DNA from: Yersinia rochesterensis
GTDB lineage: Bacteria; Pseudomonadota; Gammaproteobacteria; Enterobacterales; Enterobacteriaceae
Reading direction: 5' to 3'
Assembly: GCF_003600645.1 (NCBI RefSeq)
Contig: NZ_CP032482.1
Coordinates: 3,782,001 to 3,846,000, forward strand
DNA: 64,000 nucleotides
This document shows, in pieces, positions 30,338 through 40,837 of this stretch. Position 1 is the stretch's first letter; every line of letters starts with the position of its first letter. The position numbers were made by a program, and so were the translations under genes. Below the pieces are notes generated by a model. The model made no database searches. It worked only from the letters and a program-made list of their open reading frames with translations, and had not been told where the DNA came from.

Positions 30338-31324
30338 ATGGGGCAACTTGTTGACGGTGTATGGCAAGACGTTTGGTATGACACCAAACCTAGCGGGGGC
30401 CATTTCAAACGCAGTAACTCGCAATTCCGCAATTGGGTGACGACTGATGGTCAAGCTGGGCCACAAGGTAAGGCGGGCTTTAAAGCCGAAGCACATCGTT
30501 ACCATTTGTATGTTTCTCTGGCCTGTCCATGGGCGCACCGCACCTTACTAATGCGCAGCTTGAAAGGTTTGGAATCGCTAATTTCAGTTTCTGTGGTACA
30601 TCCGCTGATGCTGGAGAATGGCTGGACATTCGGTCATGACTTCCCCGCCACCACCGGTGATGGGCTTTACCATCTCGATTATCTTTATCAACTCTATCTC
30701 CGTGCCGACCCCCATTATAGCGGGCGCGTGACCGTCCCGGTGTTATGGGATAAGCAGCAACAAACTGTTGTTAGCAATGAGTCAGCCGATATCATTCGTA
30801 TGTTCAATAATGCTTTTGATGGGGTTGGTGCTAAAGCTGGCGATTATTACCCTCCCGTATTACGCGGCAAGATTGACGATATCAATGAGTGGATTTACGA
30901 TCAGGTCAATAATGGCGTGTATAAAGCGGGCTTTGCCACCACCCAAGAAGCCTATGACGAAGCCGTCAGCACCTTGTTTGATGCATTGGATAAGCTGGAA
31001 CACATTCTGGGGAAACACCGCTATTTGACCGGTGATCAACTGACCGAAGCGGATTTACGCTTATGGACCACATTGGTACGTTTTGACCCGGTGTATGTCA
31101 CACATTTCAAGTGCGATAAGCGCCGTATTAGCGATTATCTCAACTTATACGGCTTTTTACGCGATATTTATCAGATGCCGGGTATTGCCGAGACGGTAGA
31201 TTTTGACCATATCCGCCATCACTATTACCGCAGCCACGGCACCATTAATCCTTACGGAATTATCTCCATCGGCCCACAGCAAAACCTGCTGGAGCCACAT
31301 GGACGAGATACCCGTTTCGCTTAG
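30338..31324 (+). CDS. yqjG: glutathionyl-hydroquinone reductase (Xi-class GST)
   Basis: 328 residues, the same as E. coli YqjG. The catalytic cysteine Cys63 is in SLACPWAHR; the Xi-class GST C-terminal helical domain contains AGFATTQEAYDEAV and LTEADLRLWTTLVRFDPVYVTHFK. It removes glutathione from glutathionyl-hydroquinones. GGAGAAG lies upstream of the ATG. Confidence 0.96.
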   Translation: MGQLVDGVWQDVWYDTKPSGGHFKRSNSQFRNWVTTDGQAGPQGKAGFKAEAHRYHLYVSLACPWAHRTLLMRSLKGLESLISVSVVHPLMLENGWTFGHDFPATTGDGLYHLDYLYQLYLRADPHYSGRVTVPVLWDKQQQTVVSNESADIIRMFNNAFDGVGAKAGDYYPPVLRGKIDDINEWIYDQVNNGVYKAGFATTQEAYDEAVSTLFDALDKLEHILGKHRYLTGDQLTEADLRLWTTLVRFDPVYVTHFKCDKRRISDYLNLYGFLRDIYQMPGIAETVDFDHIRHHYYRSHGTINPYGIISIGPQQNLLEPHGRDTRFA

Positions 31325-31373
31325 TTAACAGATAGCCACTCACCTCCCAATCGAGGCGACACGCAGTAGCCGT

Positions 31374-32273
31374 TTATTTATTAGCAAACAGCCTAGGGAT
31401 CTCACGCAGACACCACGACTTGGCCTCGCCCATACTGTCGCGACGCCATGCCATAATGATATCCGCCTCACGGCTGTATTCCGGCCCGACAACCCTGAGG
31501 CGGCCTGCTTCGATATCTTTTTCCACCATGTCGTAAGGCATGGTCGCTACACCTAAACCAGCGAGTAATGCCCGCCGTTTATCTTCAATGGTGCTGACCG
31601 TCAGCCGTTGCTGTTTATCCAACAACTGTACAGTGATAACCGGCCGCTCGCGGGCGGTATCTGCCACGGCAACGGCTCGATATTTCACCCGGGTTAGCTC
31701 AGAGAGCGGCTCTGGCTCCAAGTGAATAGGATGATCCGGGCTGGCCACATAAACGCTGGTCACTTTGTACAGTTTGCGGCTGTTAATCTCCGAAGATGCG
31801 CGAAAATGCATATCTGGCGCGATAACAATATCAGCCCGCCCCTGCTCCAGTCGCTCCCATGCTCCGGCTAATACCTCGGTAAAAATAGAAACCTGAGTGT
31901 TGGCTTTGAGTGCCAGTTTGTCGATAAGCGGGAACAGTTTCCACGCCGGAGACAAGGCCTCGCTGACGATGGTGATATGGGTTTCCCAGCCGCGTGCCAA
32001 TGCCTCAGCGTCAGTAGTCAGCTTATCTGCCGCTTCCAGCAATACTCGCCCGCGATCCAGCAGCATGCGCCCGACATTGGTAAACTTGGTGCGATGCCCT
32101 GAACGGTCGAACAGCACCACATCAAGCTCTTCTTCAAGCTTCTGCATGGTGTAGCTCAGCGCAGAGGGTACTCGCCCCAATTCATCGGCTGCCGCCGCAA
32201 AACTACCACGGCGATCAATGGCATCCATCACTCTTAATGCTTCTAACGTTAGCGCCCGATCTTTGGCCATCAT
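31374..32273 (-). CDS. yhaJ: LysR-type regulator YhaJ
   Basis: 299 residues (E. coli 298). Helix-turn-helix at about 10-55 (GSFAAAADELGRVPSALSYTMQKLEEEL) and a periplasmic-binding-like effector domain. In E. coli YhaJ responds to aromatic compounds (2,4-DNT products) and affects yqjF and virulence genes. It diverges from yhaK; the gap between them carries ERIC elements. Confidence 0.93.
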   Translation of the reverse strand: MMAKDRALTLEALRVMDAIDRRGSFAAAADELGRVPSALSYTMQKLEEELDVVLFDRSGHRTKFTNVGRMLLDRGRVLLEAADKLTTDAEALARGWETHITIVSEALSPAWKLFPLIDKLALKANTQVSIFTEVLAGAWERLEQGRADIVIAPDMHFRASSEINSRKLYKVTSVYVASPDHPIHLEPEPLSELTRVKYRAVAVADTARERPVITVQLLDKQQRLTVSTIEDKRRALLAGLGVATMPYDMVEKDIEAGRLRVVGPEYSREADIIMAWRRDSMGEAKSWCLREIPRLFANK

Positions 32274-32372
32274 TTTCTCAATCAGGAAATTTGAATATAG
32301 TGACCAGATTAACTGGCTAACAATCTGCCGTCCAGACGCTTACCATTTGTTTATCGATTAATGTCTACAAAC

Positions 32373-32438
32373 TATGCCAAAGTCATTGGTGTTTGAGAGC
32401 AGCCAACACACCTGCAATTTGAAAGATGGCGATAGGTA
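32373..32438. repeat. truncated ERIC element
   Basis: Both ends of an ERIC (TATGCCAAAGTCATTGG; CAATTTGAAAGATGGCGATA) joined with the core deleted, directly followed by a full ERIC. Confidence 0.7.
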
Positions 32439-32563
32439 TATGCCCTATAGATTTCAAGGTGCAGGAAGGCGGCAAACGAAAGTATCCCGATGAACTTACA
32501 CAGGTAAGTGATTCGGGTAATTGAGCGCAGCCAACACACCTGCAATTTGAAAGATGACGGGCA
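32438..32563. repeat. ERIC element before yhaK
   Basis: Full-length ~126-bp ERIC with core ATCCCGATGAACTTACACAG and AAGTGATTCGGGT-like arm. It ends one base before the AGGAG of yhaK, so it forms nearly the whole 5' leader. Confidence 0.85.
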
Positions 32564-32574
32564 CAGGAGCAATC

Positions 32575-33279
32575 ATGATCACATGCAGAACAGCAAAACA
32601 GTGCGGGCAAGCTGACTTTGGTTGGCTTCAAGCCCGCTATACTTTTTCATTCGGCCACTATTTTGACCCGAAATTACTCGGCTATGCCTCACTGCGGGTG
32701 TTGAATCAGGAAGTGTTAGCACCGGGGGCATCATTCCAGCCGCGAACCTATCCGCGGGTTGACATTCTCAACCTGATTTTACAAGGCGAAGCCGAATATC
32801 GCGATAGTCTGGGCAACCATGTGCGCGGCAAAACCGGCGATGTCTTGCTATTTTCTACCCAACCGGGTGTTAGTTACAGCGAGCATAACTTGAGTGCAGA
32901 CAAGCCGTTAACCCGCATTCAGTTATGGCTAAATGCTTGTCCAGAACAAGACAGTCATCTCGCGCAGCGCATGTCTTTATGCTCTCAGCCATTGCGATTA
33001 TTGGCCTCTCCTGATGGGGAGCAAGGTAGCCTGAAGCTGCGCCAGCAAGTGTGGATTCATCATTTAGATTTAGCCGCCGGTGAGCAATATACAATTGATT
33101 TGCACGGCCCGAGGGCATATCTGCAATCTATTCACGGGACAGTCGAAGTGAAAGGCCCGCAAGTGAGCGAAGCTCAGCGCTTGACCTGCGGTGACGGGGC
33201 TTTTGTACAAGAAGAACAGCATTTAGTGATTACAGCAGAGACTCCCCTGCGGGCATTGCTGATTGATTTACCTGAATGA
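32575..33279 (+). CDS. yhaK: pirin-like bicupin YhaK
   Basis: 234 residues from MITCRTAKQCGQADFGWL (E. coli 233), AGGAG 5 nt upstream. Two cupin barrels; RYTFSFGHYFDPKLLGYASLRV and PRVDILNLILQGEAEYRDSLG are family signatures. E. coli YhaK is a cytosolic bicupin without the usual pirin metal site, sensitive to redox state. YhaJ is encoded divergently. Confidence 0.94.
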   Translation: MITCRTAKQCGQADFGWLQARYTFSFGHYFDPKLLGYASLRVLNQEVLAPGASFQPRTYPRVDILNLILQGEAEYRDSLGNHVRGKTGDVLLFSTQPGVSYSEHNLSADKPLTRIQLWLNACPEQDSHLAQRMSLCSQPLRLLASPDGEQGSLKLRQQVWIHHLDLAAGEQYTIDLHGPRAYLQSIHGTVEVKGPQVSEAQRLTCGDGAFVQEEQHLVITAETPLRALLIDLPE

Positions 33280-33319
33280 CCGGGTATTCGCCCAGTCGGG
33301 GCTGTCCTGAAAATTGTGT

Positions 33320-33344
33320 CAATGCCACATTGATTGTGGCATTG
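33320..33344. terminator. hairpin between yhaK and the ADH gene
   Basis: CAATGCCACA and TGTGGCATTG are exact reverse complements with a 5-nt loop between two convergent genes. There is no long T-run. Confidence 0.45.
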
Positions 33345-33373
33345 GTGCGCTATCTATATAGCATATGAATTTC

Positions 33374-34429
33374 TTATGGCTTCAATGACGCCATATCAAT
33401 CACAAAGCGGTATTTCACATCACTTTTCAGCATACGTTCGTAAGCGTGGTTAATATTTTGAATATTAATCATTTCTATATCTGAAGCAATGCCGTGTTTA
33501 GCACAAAAATCCAACATTTCCTGTGTTTCCGCAATACCGCCAATGCAGGAACCCGCCACCGAGCGCCGCCCCAAAATCATCGGTAAGGTACTCACCATCG
33601 GGCTGATATCCCCGAGGAAACCGACAAACACTAACGTGCCGTCCACATTCAACGTCGGCATGTATGCATTGATATCATGCACATAAGGCACAGTATCAAT
33701 TATCAAATCAAATTGCCCTTTGGCCGCGGCCATTTGTGCATCATCGGTAGATAAAACAATGTGATGCGCACCTAAGCGGCGGGCATCCGCCTCTTTATTA
33801 GGAGAGCGGGTAAAGAGTGTTACTTCAGCGCCGAGCGCATTAGCCAATTTTAGTGCCATATGGCCCAATCCACCCAGCCCCACGACAGCGACTTTGCTAC
33901 CCTTTCCGACTTTCCAATGGCGCAGTGGTGACCAAGTAGTGATACCTGCACACAATAGGGGGGCGGCAGCTTTCAAATCCAGACCAGCAGGCATTTTCAA
34001 TACAAAATCTTGCGATGCGACAATAGCTTGCGAGTAACCGCCGTAGGTTGGCTGATGGTCATGGCGGTCAATACCATTGTAGGTTTGCACATTTCCTTCT
34101 TCGCAATATTGTTCTAATCCTTGCTGACACGGGTTGCAGTGGCGACAGGAATCGACCATACAACCAATACCGGCGAAATCACCCACTTTAAACTTCGTGA
34201 CATCCTTGCCCACCGCCGTAACGCGCCCCACCACTTCATGACCGGGCACAATAGGATAGGTGCTGAATCCCCAGTCATTACGCGCCTGATGTAGGTCAGA
34301 ATGACAAACACCACAATAGAGCACCTCCATCACCACATCATCTGGGCGAGGAGCGCGACGGGTAAACTCAAAGGGAGCCAGCGGAACTTTTGCTGATGTA
34401 GCAGCATAACCGAGTACTTTCATTGTCAT
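33374..34429 (-). CDS. zinc-dependent alcohol/aldehyde reductase (YahK/CAD type)
   Basis: 351 residues, medium-chain dehydrogenase fold. Catalytic zinc ligands in CGVCHSDLHQ and GHE, structural zinc cysteines in CRHCNPCQQGLEQYC, NADP loop GLGGLGHMALKLANALG. It is close to E. coli YahK in pattern, an NADPH-dependent broad-range aldehyde reductase. Last gene of the minus-strand AKR-cupin-SDR-ADH set (48-nt gap from the SDR), which suggests a reactive-carbonyl detoxification role. Confidence 0.9.
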   Translation of the reverse strand: MTMKVLGYAATSAKVPLAPFEFTRRAPRPDDVVMEVLYCGVCHSDLHQARNDWGFSTYPIVPGHEVVGRVTAVGKDVTKFKVGDFAGIGCMVDSCRHCNPCQQGLEQYCEEGNVQTYNGIDRHDHQPTYGGYSQAIVASQDFVLKMPAGLDLKAAAPLLCAGITTWSPLRHWKVGKGSKVAVVGLGGLGHMALKLANALGAEVTLFTRSPNKEADARRLGAHHIVLSTDDAQMAAAKGQFDLIIDTVPYVHDINAYMPTLNVDGTLVFVGFLGDISPMVSTLPMILGRRSVAGSCIGGIAETQEMLDFCAKHGIASDIEMINIQNINHAYERMLKSDVKYRFVIDMASLKP

Positions 34430-34477
34430 GGTGTATCTCCGGGATGATGAGCGTTGAAAAGAGATGCGAAGTATTTA

Positions 34478-35218
34478 TCAAAGTTCTTGTTTCGTCGGAC
34501 GGAATAACACTTCGTTAATATCCACATCCTCCGGCTGGCCGATAGCAAAGGCCACAATACTGGCGAATGCATCAGCGGAAATAGCAACTTCGTCATAAAA
34601 TTGCTTAATACCTGCCGCGACATCAGCTTCAGTGATGCTGTCCACCAACTCGCTACTCACTGCGCCAGGAGAAATAATGGTCGTCCGAATATTGTACGGT
34701 TTCACTTCCTGACGTAGCCCTTCAGAAATCACACGAACAGCGGTTTTGGTCGCCGCATACACAGCACTGCCCGGCCTCACTTTATGGCCCGCAACTGAGG
34801 AGGTATTGATGATATGCCCACTTTTCTGCTCTTTCATATAAGGAAGTGCTGCCGCAATGCCGTAAAGAACCCCTTTCAGATTCACATCAATCATTGCATT
34901 CCAATCATCAATCTTACGCCGCTCCAACAGTGAATGCGGCATTAGCCCGGCATTATTCACCATCACATCTATGCGACCATAAAGCCTGACCGCCGTGTCC
35001 ACCAGCGCCTGAACCTGATCCGGATGCGTCACATCCGTTTTGACCACGGCACCTTTATTCAATGATAGCTCGTCGGCCAATTTTTCCAGCCGGTCAATGC
35101 GGCGCGCACCCAGCACCACTTTTGCGCCATCTTTTGTCAGGCGACGAGCCAACGCCTCGCCCAGGCCACTGCTGGCCCCAGCGATAACCACAACTTTATT
35201 TTCAATACCTTGAGTCAT
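34478..35218 (-). CDS. short-chain dehydrogenase/reductase
   Basis: 246 residues from [17 protein letters not shown], chosen because AGGAGG lies just upstream and this start is 13 nt after the cupin stop. Classical SDR: cofactor loop GASSGLG, NNAG, catalytic Ser (NTSSVAG) and Tyr-x-x-x-Lys (YAATK). Arg residues after beta-2 ([11 protein letters not shown]) favour NADP(H). Substrate unknown; co-operonic with other oxidoreductases. Confidence 0.9.
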   Translation of the reverse strand: MTQGIENKVVVIAGASSGLGEALARRLTKDGAKVVLGARRIDRLEKLADELSLNKGAVVKTDVTHPDQVQALVDTAVRLYGRIDVMVNNAGLMPHSLLERRKIDDWNAMIDVNLKGVLYGIAAALPYMKEQKSGHIINTSSVAGHKVRPGSAVYAATKTAVRVISEGLRQEVKPYNIRTTIISPGAVSSELVDSITEADVAAGIKQFYDEVAISADAFASIVAFAIGQPEDVDINEVLFRPTKQEL

Positions 35219-35231
35219 ATTTCCTCCGAGG

Positions 35232-35702
35232 TTATTTCTGATATTGCTCGTTGCTGACTTTTTCCATCCACTCAACGGGGCTACCATTAAGGGATTCAGC
35301 AATAGCCATGTGAGTCATCGCGGTATCTGGCGTTGCTCCATGCCAATGTTTCACTCCTTCAGGTATCCAAACAATATCGCCCTGATTCATCTCGTTAATC
35401 TCACTGCCCCACTCCTGAATCCAGCCACGGCCTTGAGTGATAATCAACGTTTGGCCCAGTGGATGAGTGTGCCAGGCAGTACGCGCGCCCGGCTCGAATG
35501 TGACCAAAGCGCCGCCCACACGGGCAGGTAGAGTCGCCTGAAAAGGCGCATCAATACGCACCTGGCCGGTGAAATAATTGGCAGAACCGGATTGGGATAC
35601 TTGAGAACCGCTTGGTGTAATTTTCACTTTTCCCTCCACGCCAGCAAAAGCTGTCGGACTTAACATGGACTACATAACTGTAGACGCTGCGAGCAATTTC
35701 AC
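35232..35702 (-). pseudogene. periplasmic cupin with an amber codon in its signal peptide
   Basis: The cupin domain is intact (144 residues from the ATG at 35666): [16 protein letters not shown] and the GVKHWHG metal site are clear, as in carboxymuconolactone-decarboxylase/mandelonitrile-lyase-like cupins. Upstream, in the same frame, a GTG at 35702 with AGGAA before it reads MKLLAASTVM, then TAG (35670-35672), then [10 protein letters not shown]. Together this is a typical signal peptide with one stop codon in its hydrophobic core. The internal ATG has no Shine-Dalgarno. So export, and probably expression, is lost unless the stop is suppressed. Confidence 0.7.
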
Positions 35703-35732
35703 CGTTATTCCTGATAATGTTCAGGTGACAGA

Positions 35733-36746
<1,014 letters not shown>

Positions 36747-36848
36747 TTATTGCTTACCACCACAAGATACTCACCAAATGAATGCCTGTTGCAGGAAAGG
36801 TAGCAAATGCTTATACGGAGTATTAGAGGGGGAAATGTGCATGAGTAT

Positions 36849-36863
36849 ATGAATTAAATTCAT
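36849..36863. promoter_or_regulatory. LysR-type binding box in the divergent AKR/lysR gap
   Basis: ATGAATTAAATTCAT is a perfect palindrome containing the T-N11-A core of LysR-type operators. It lies 49 bases before the LysR start, the usual place for autoregulation and control of the divergent gene. Confidence 0.55.
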
Positions 36864-36896
36864 AAATTGAGCTAAACTTGAAAACTTGAGTGCTAA

Positions 36897-37805
<909 letters not shown>

Positions 37806-37864
37806 CAGGGCAAAAGATAACTTAAAAATGTAAATATCGCCCCCAGTGGAGCGCTTTTTGCTTA

Positions 37865-37905
37865 TTGTAATTTTCATTTGCATCGCTATAATTTAGCCGG
37901 CTAAA
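37865..37905 (+). promoter_or_regulatory. marR promoter with overlapping palindromic operator
   Basis: TTGTAA (37865-37870), 16 nt, then TATAAT (37887-37892) make a good sigma-70 promoter. The palindrome TTTAGCCGGCTAAA (37892-37905) starts on the last base of the -10 box and covers the start point, as a repressor site would. Confidence 0.7.
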
Positions 37906-37924
37906 TAAATTAAAAGTGATCTAT

Positions 37925-38428
37925 ATGGAATATAAAGCAAGGGCGTTGCCCACCCGCGAGACGCTGGCTCGGGTGCAGAATCAAGAAAATCTCGACACCG
38001 ATGTTTCCGGGGTGGATTTAGTCTTAAACCTGATCACCACCGCTGATTTAATTCGTTCAAGCATATACGCACAACTTTCTGATAAATATGGAATTTCAGA
38101 AGGTAAATTCATTCTCTTAATGTCACTTTATGGCGAAGGCGAAACCGCTGCCAGCGAGCTGGCATTACGCATTGGTGTCGCGCCTGCGACTGTCTCCGTC
38201 ATGGTCAAACGTATGCTTTCCGTCCCCGAACCCTTGATTACCATGAGCCGAACCCATGCCGATGGACGCTCTCGCTTAATTGCATTAAGCCCTGCGGGAC
38301 ACCGCGTTATTAAAGAGGCGCTGCCGGGGCACATCAACGCCATTCGCTCTTTTGCCGAAGTGCTCAATGATCAAGAACGCGAATCCCTGATTTCAATGCT
38401 GCGAAAACTGCTGCGAAAAAACAGCTAA
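37925..38428 (+). CDS. MarR-family transcriptional regulator
   Basis: 167 residues from the ATG at 37925; a GTG 9 nt earlier is in frame. Winged-helix domain with the MarR recognition region (ASELALRIGVAPATVSVMVKRM) and wing (SRTHADGRSRLIALSPAG). It resembles regulators placed ahead of HlyD/ABC export genes. The same 12-bp palindrome lies on its own promoter and on that of hlyD, so it probably represses both and is released by a ligand. 78 bases separate it from hlyD. Confidence 0.9.
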   Translation: MEYKARALPTRETLARVQNQENLDTDVSGVDLVLNLITTADLIRSSIYAQLSDKYGISEGKFILLMSLYGEGETAASELALRIGVAPATVSVMVKRMLSVPEPLITMSRTHADGRSRLIALSPAGHRVIKEALPGHINAIRSFAEVLNDQERESLISMLRKLLRKNS

Positions 38429-38484
38429 AAGTAGTTAAAAATAACCAAAACATGGGGTTTATCACGTTAACCCTTTTCCAACCA

Positions 38485-38502
38485 CATACTTAGCCGGCTA
38501 AA
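38485..38502 (+). promoter_or_regulatory. second copy of the MarR operator at the hlyD promoter
   Basis: TTAGCCGGCTAAATAAATT is repeated from the marR promoter with 19 bases identical (38490-38508). Here CATACT replaces TATAAT as the putative -10 in the same position relative to the palindrome. The operator ends only 4 bases before the TTG start of hlyD. Confidence 0.7.
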
Positions 38503-38506
38503 TAAA

Positions 38507-39655
38507 TTGAATCAAGAACAAAAAAACACCTTAAAACCAATAAAGAAAATAGCAGTAACTTTCTTGGTGCTGCTGTTGGTTGGATCGAGCCTCATCTATT
38601 TTGGATCAAGAAATGACGCGGTATCCGTGGCCCAAAGTCTGAAGTCTGGCGTACTGACCGCCGATAAGATCAATATTGCGTTTGAAAATGTGGGCGGCAA
38701 ACTTGTCACGCGCCAGGTGCAAGAGTCTCAGATGGTTCAAAAGGGTGACACCTTGATGATGCTGGATGAGGTGGATACCAACATTTCTATAGAGCGCCTC
38801 AAGGCGGTTATCCGTGCTCAGGAGGCGTCGATTCGTCTGGAAGAGTCCGCGACGCGGATCGCGAGTGATGAAACCAAATTAACGGAAGTCTCTTCCTGGC
38901 GTAAAATTGAGGAAATTCAAGCCACACTGAGTGCCGCGCGTGCCAGTGAGGAACTGGCCCGTACTGACTTTAACCGTATGGCCAAGTTGAGTCACACCGG
39001 CAGTGTCTCGCAGTCCATGCTAGATAGTGCAAAAAGCATGTTAACGCAGACTCAGGCGGCTGTTGTGCAAGCTGAGCGCCAACTTGCTTCGGCCATGATT
39101 GGTACGACACCAGAACAGATAAAACGCCTCTCTGAGAAGGCGAGCGCTCAGGGCATGACACTTCAAGCCATTGCCAACTCGCGCGAGTCGATCAAAAACC
39201 GTGAAAATGTGCTGGATCAGCTCCGTGCTCAGTTAGCCCAGTCTCAAGCAGAACTGAGGCAACTGGAGGTCAATCACGGCCGCCTGACACTGACGGCTCC
39301 CGAAGCAGGTAAAGTCTTAAAAATCCTTTATGAGCCAGGTGAGATGATACCAACTGGCGCGCCAGCGGTTCTACTGGAGACTGACCGCAGATATGTTGAT
39401 ATTTACGTCAATGAAAATATGGTTAGCGCTTACCAACCTGGTACTGCAGTAACCGCGCAAGTGCCAGCGCTTGATACCCATGTGAAAGGGGTGGTACGTT
39501 TTGCAACGGCAGCCCCCTCTTTTTCTGATTTACGCATGACCCGAGAACGCGGGCAGGCCGATTTGACCTCCTACCAAGTCCGAATCTACACAGAAGAAAA
39601 ACCGCAATTGCTCACCGGGATGACGCTAGAGGTGGATGATGCAGAACATCGTTAA
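38507..39655 (+). CDS. HlyD-family membrane-fusion/periplasmic adaptor
   Basis: 382 residues. One N-terminal membrane helix (KIAVTFLVLLLVGSSLIYFG), a lipoyl half-domain, a long alpha-helical hairpin (about 90-255) and a beta-barrel domain. Such adaptors bridge an inner-membrane pump to an outer-membrane channel. The only usable start is TTG 38507, with no Shine-Dalgarno; in-frame stop TAA lies at 38468. If transcription starts within the operator the mRNA would be almost leaderless. Overlaps the permease gene by 20 nt. Confidence 0.88.
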   Translation: MNQEQKNTLKPIKKIAVTFLVLLLVGSSLIYFGSRNDAVSVAQSLKSGVLTADKINIAFENVGGKLVTRQVQESQMVQKGDTLMMLDEVDTNISIERLKAVIRAQEASIRLEESATRIASDETKLTEVSSWRKIEEIQATLSAARASEELARTDFNRMAKLSHTGSVSQSMLDSAKSMLTQTQAAVVQAERQLASAMIGTTPEQIKRLSEKASAQGMTLQAIANSRESIKNRENVLDQLRAQLAQSQAELRQLEVNHGRLTLTAPEAGKVLKILYEPGEMIPTGAPAVLLETDRRYVDIYVNENMVSAYQPGTAVTAQVPALDTHVKGVVRFATAAPSFSDLRMTRERGQADLTSYQVRIYTEEKPQLLTGMTLEVDDAEHR

Positions 39656-40802
39656 GTCCATGACCGATGAGATTGGAGCCATGATGTCAGGGCATGTCAT
39701 GCCCTATCACAAGGTCGCCATTGTGGTTGCAGCCGTCATAGCACTCCTGTTTTCGCTGGTTTTTTCACATTCGACCGTCTTTGAGGGCAAGATTGCAGTG
39801 ATTGATCTTGATGCCTCTCATTATTCGACCGAGTTAATCCAGAAGATAAATACATCGCCCTATATTGAAGTCACTCAGGTTTTACACTCCCCCATAAATC
39901 CTGAAATATTGACCTCGCACGACCGTAATATTGGTGTGCTTTATATCCCGAAAGGGCTTGAGAAAAGTTTAAAAACAGGCGATAGCGCGGTGCGTCTTGG
40001 TTACTTTGCGGACTACAGCAACTCAGCACAAAATGCCGAAGTGCTGCAAAACCTACATGAATATATCCCCGAACTAGGAGCTGAAATTGGTGCCGCCCGT
40101 ATCTCCGCACTAGGGCTTGGCGACACCCAACTAGAAGCGGCGTTGAGTCCGATGCTGCTGAAAAGTCGCAATCTGTTTAACCCGACCAGTACCGCAACCA
40201 ACTCGACCAGCATTGCTTTTGTCTACTTTTTCTCCTCACTCTTTTATGGCCTGGCCACACTGATGGTCATCGGCAGGTTGAAAGTCACGGGTGCCTGGAG
40301 CAATGCTGTCTTCAACCGAGGCCCACTGGCACTGATGTGCCGCATGGTTCCCTATGCCTTCTTTTACACCACCGGCATTACCATTGTGAGCGCCTTGTTG
40401 GTTATTTTTGGCCAACTGCGATTTGAGGGCAACTATTTTGCCTATCTGCCCACCATATTCATGACTGGATTGGCTTTTGGTTGGTTAGCTTTGATTCTGT
40501 CCTGGAAGACTCAAAATCCGGGAGAAGGTGCCAGTCTCATGACTTTCCTGGTGCCACCTGGATTTATTATGGGTGGGGCAACCATGGCGGTGGGGTTCAT
40601 GCCTCTTTGGGCCTATTACCTGAGCTACGCCTTCCCGTTAGTTTGGCAATATCGGTTTTATCGCGATTTTGCTATGCGTGGGCAGACGATGGCCGAGATG
40701 CTTCCGACCTATGGGGCCTATTTGATCTTTTTGACGATAATCGCTTTTGTAGTGGTGCTACTCTACTACCGTACTCAAAAACAGATTGAAGCCGTTAACT
40801 GA
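39636..40802 (+). CDS. ABC-2-type transport permease (YhhJ/YbhR-like)
   Basis: 388 residues: one N-terminal membrane helix, a large periplasmic domain (about 50-185), then five C-terminal helices, the ABC-2 membrane family of drug/bacteriocin exporters. The start overlaps hlyD; ATG 39639 and 39660 are alternatives. No ATP-binding subunit and no outer-membrane channel gene follow, so it must borrow an ATPase and TolC encoded elsewhere, or work without one. Confidence 0.87.
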   Translation: MMQNIVKSMTDEIGAMMSGHVMPYHKVAIVVAAVIALLFSLVFSHSTVFEGKIAVIDLDASHYSTELIQKINTSPYIEVTQVLHSPINPEILTSHDRNIGVLYIPKGLEKSLKTGDSAVRLGYFADYSNSAQNAEVLQNLHEYIPELGAEIGAARISALGLGDTQLEAALSPMLLKSRNLFNPTSTATNSTSIAFVYFFSSLFYGLATLMVIGRLKVTGAWSNAVFNRGPLALMCRMVPYAFFYTTGITIVSALLVIFGQLRFEGNYFAYLPTIFMTGLAFGWLALILSWKTQNPGEGASLMTFLVPPGFIMGGATMAVGFMPLWAYYLSYAFPLVWQYRFYRDFAMRGQTMAEMLPTYGAYLIFLTIIAFVVVLLYYRTQKQIEAVN

Positions 40803-40837
40803 CAGTGCTCAGATTGAGCAAATACACAGGTATTTTA

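Noticed and set aside
40799..40837. LexA box before qnr, as in plasmid qnrB
   Set aside because: No CTGT-N8-ACAG pattern is present; only a short CTCA/TGAG dyad.
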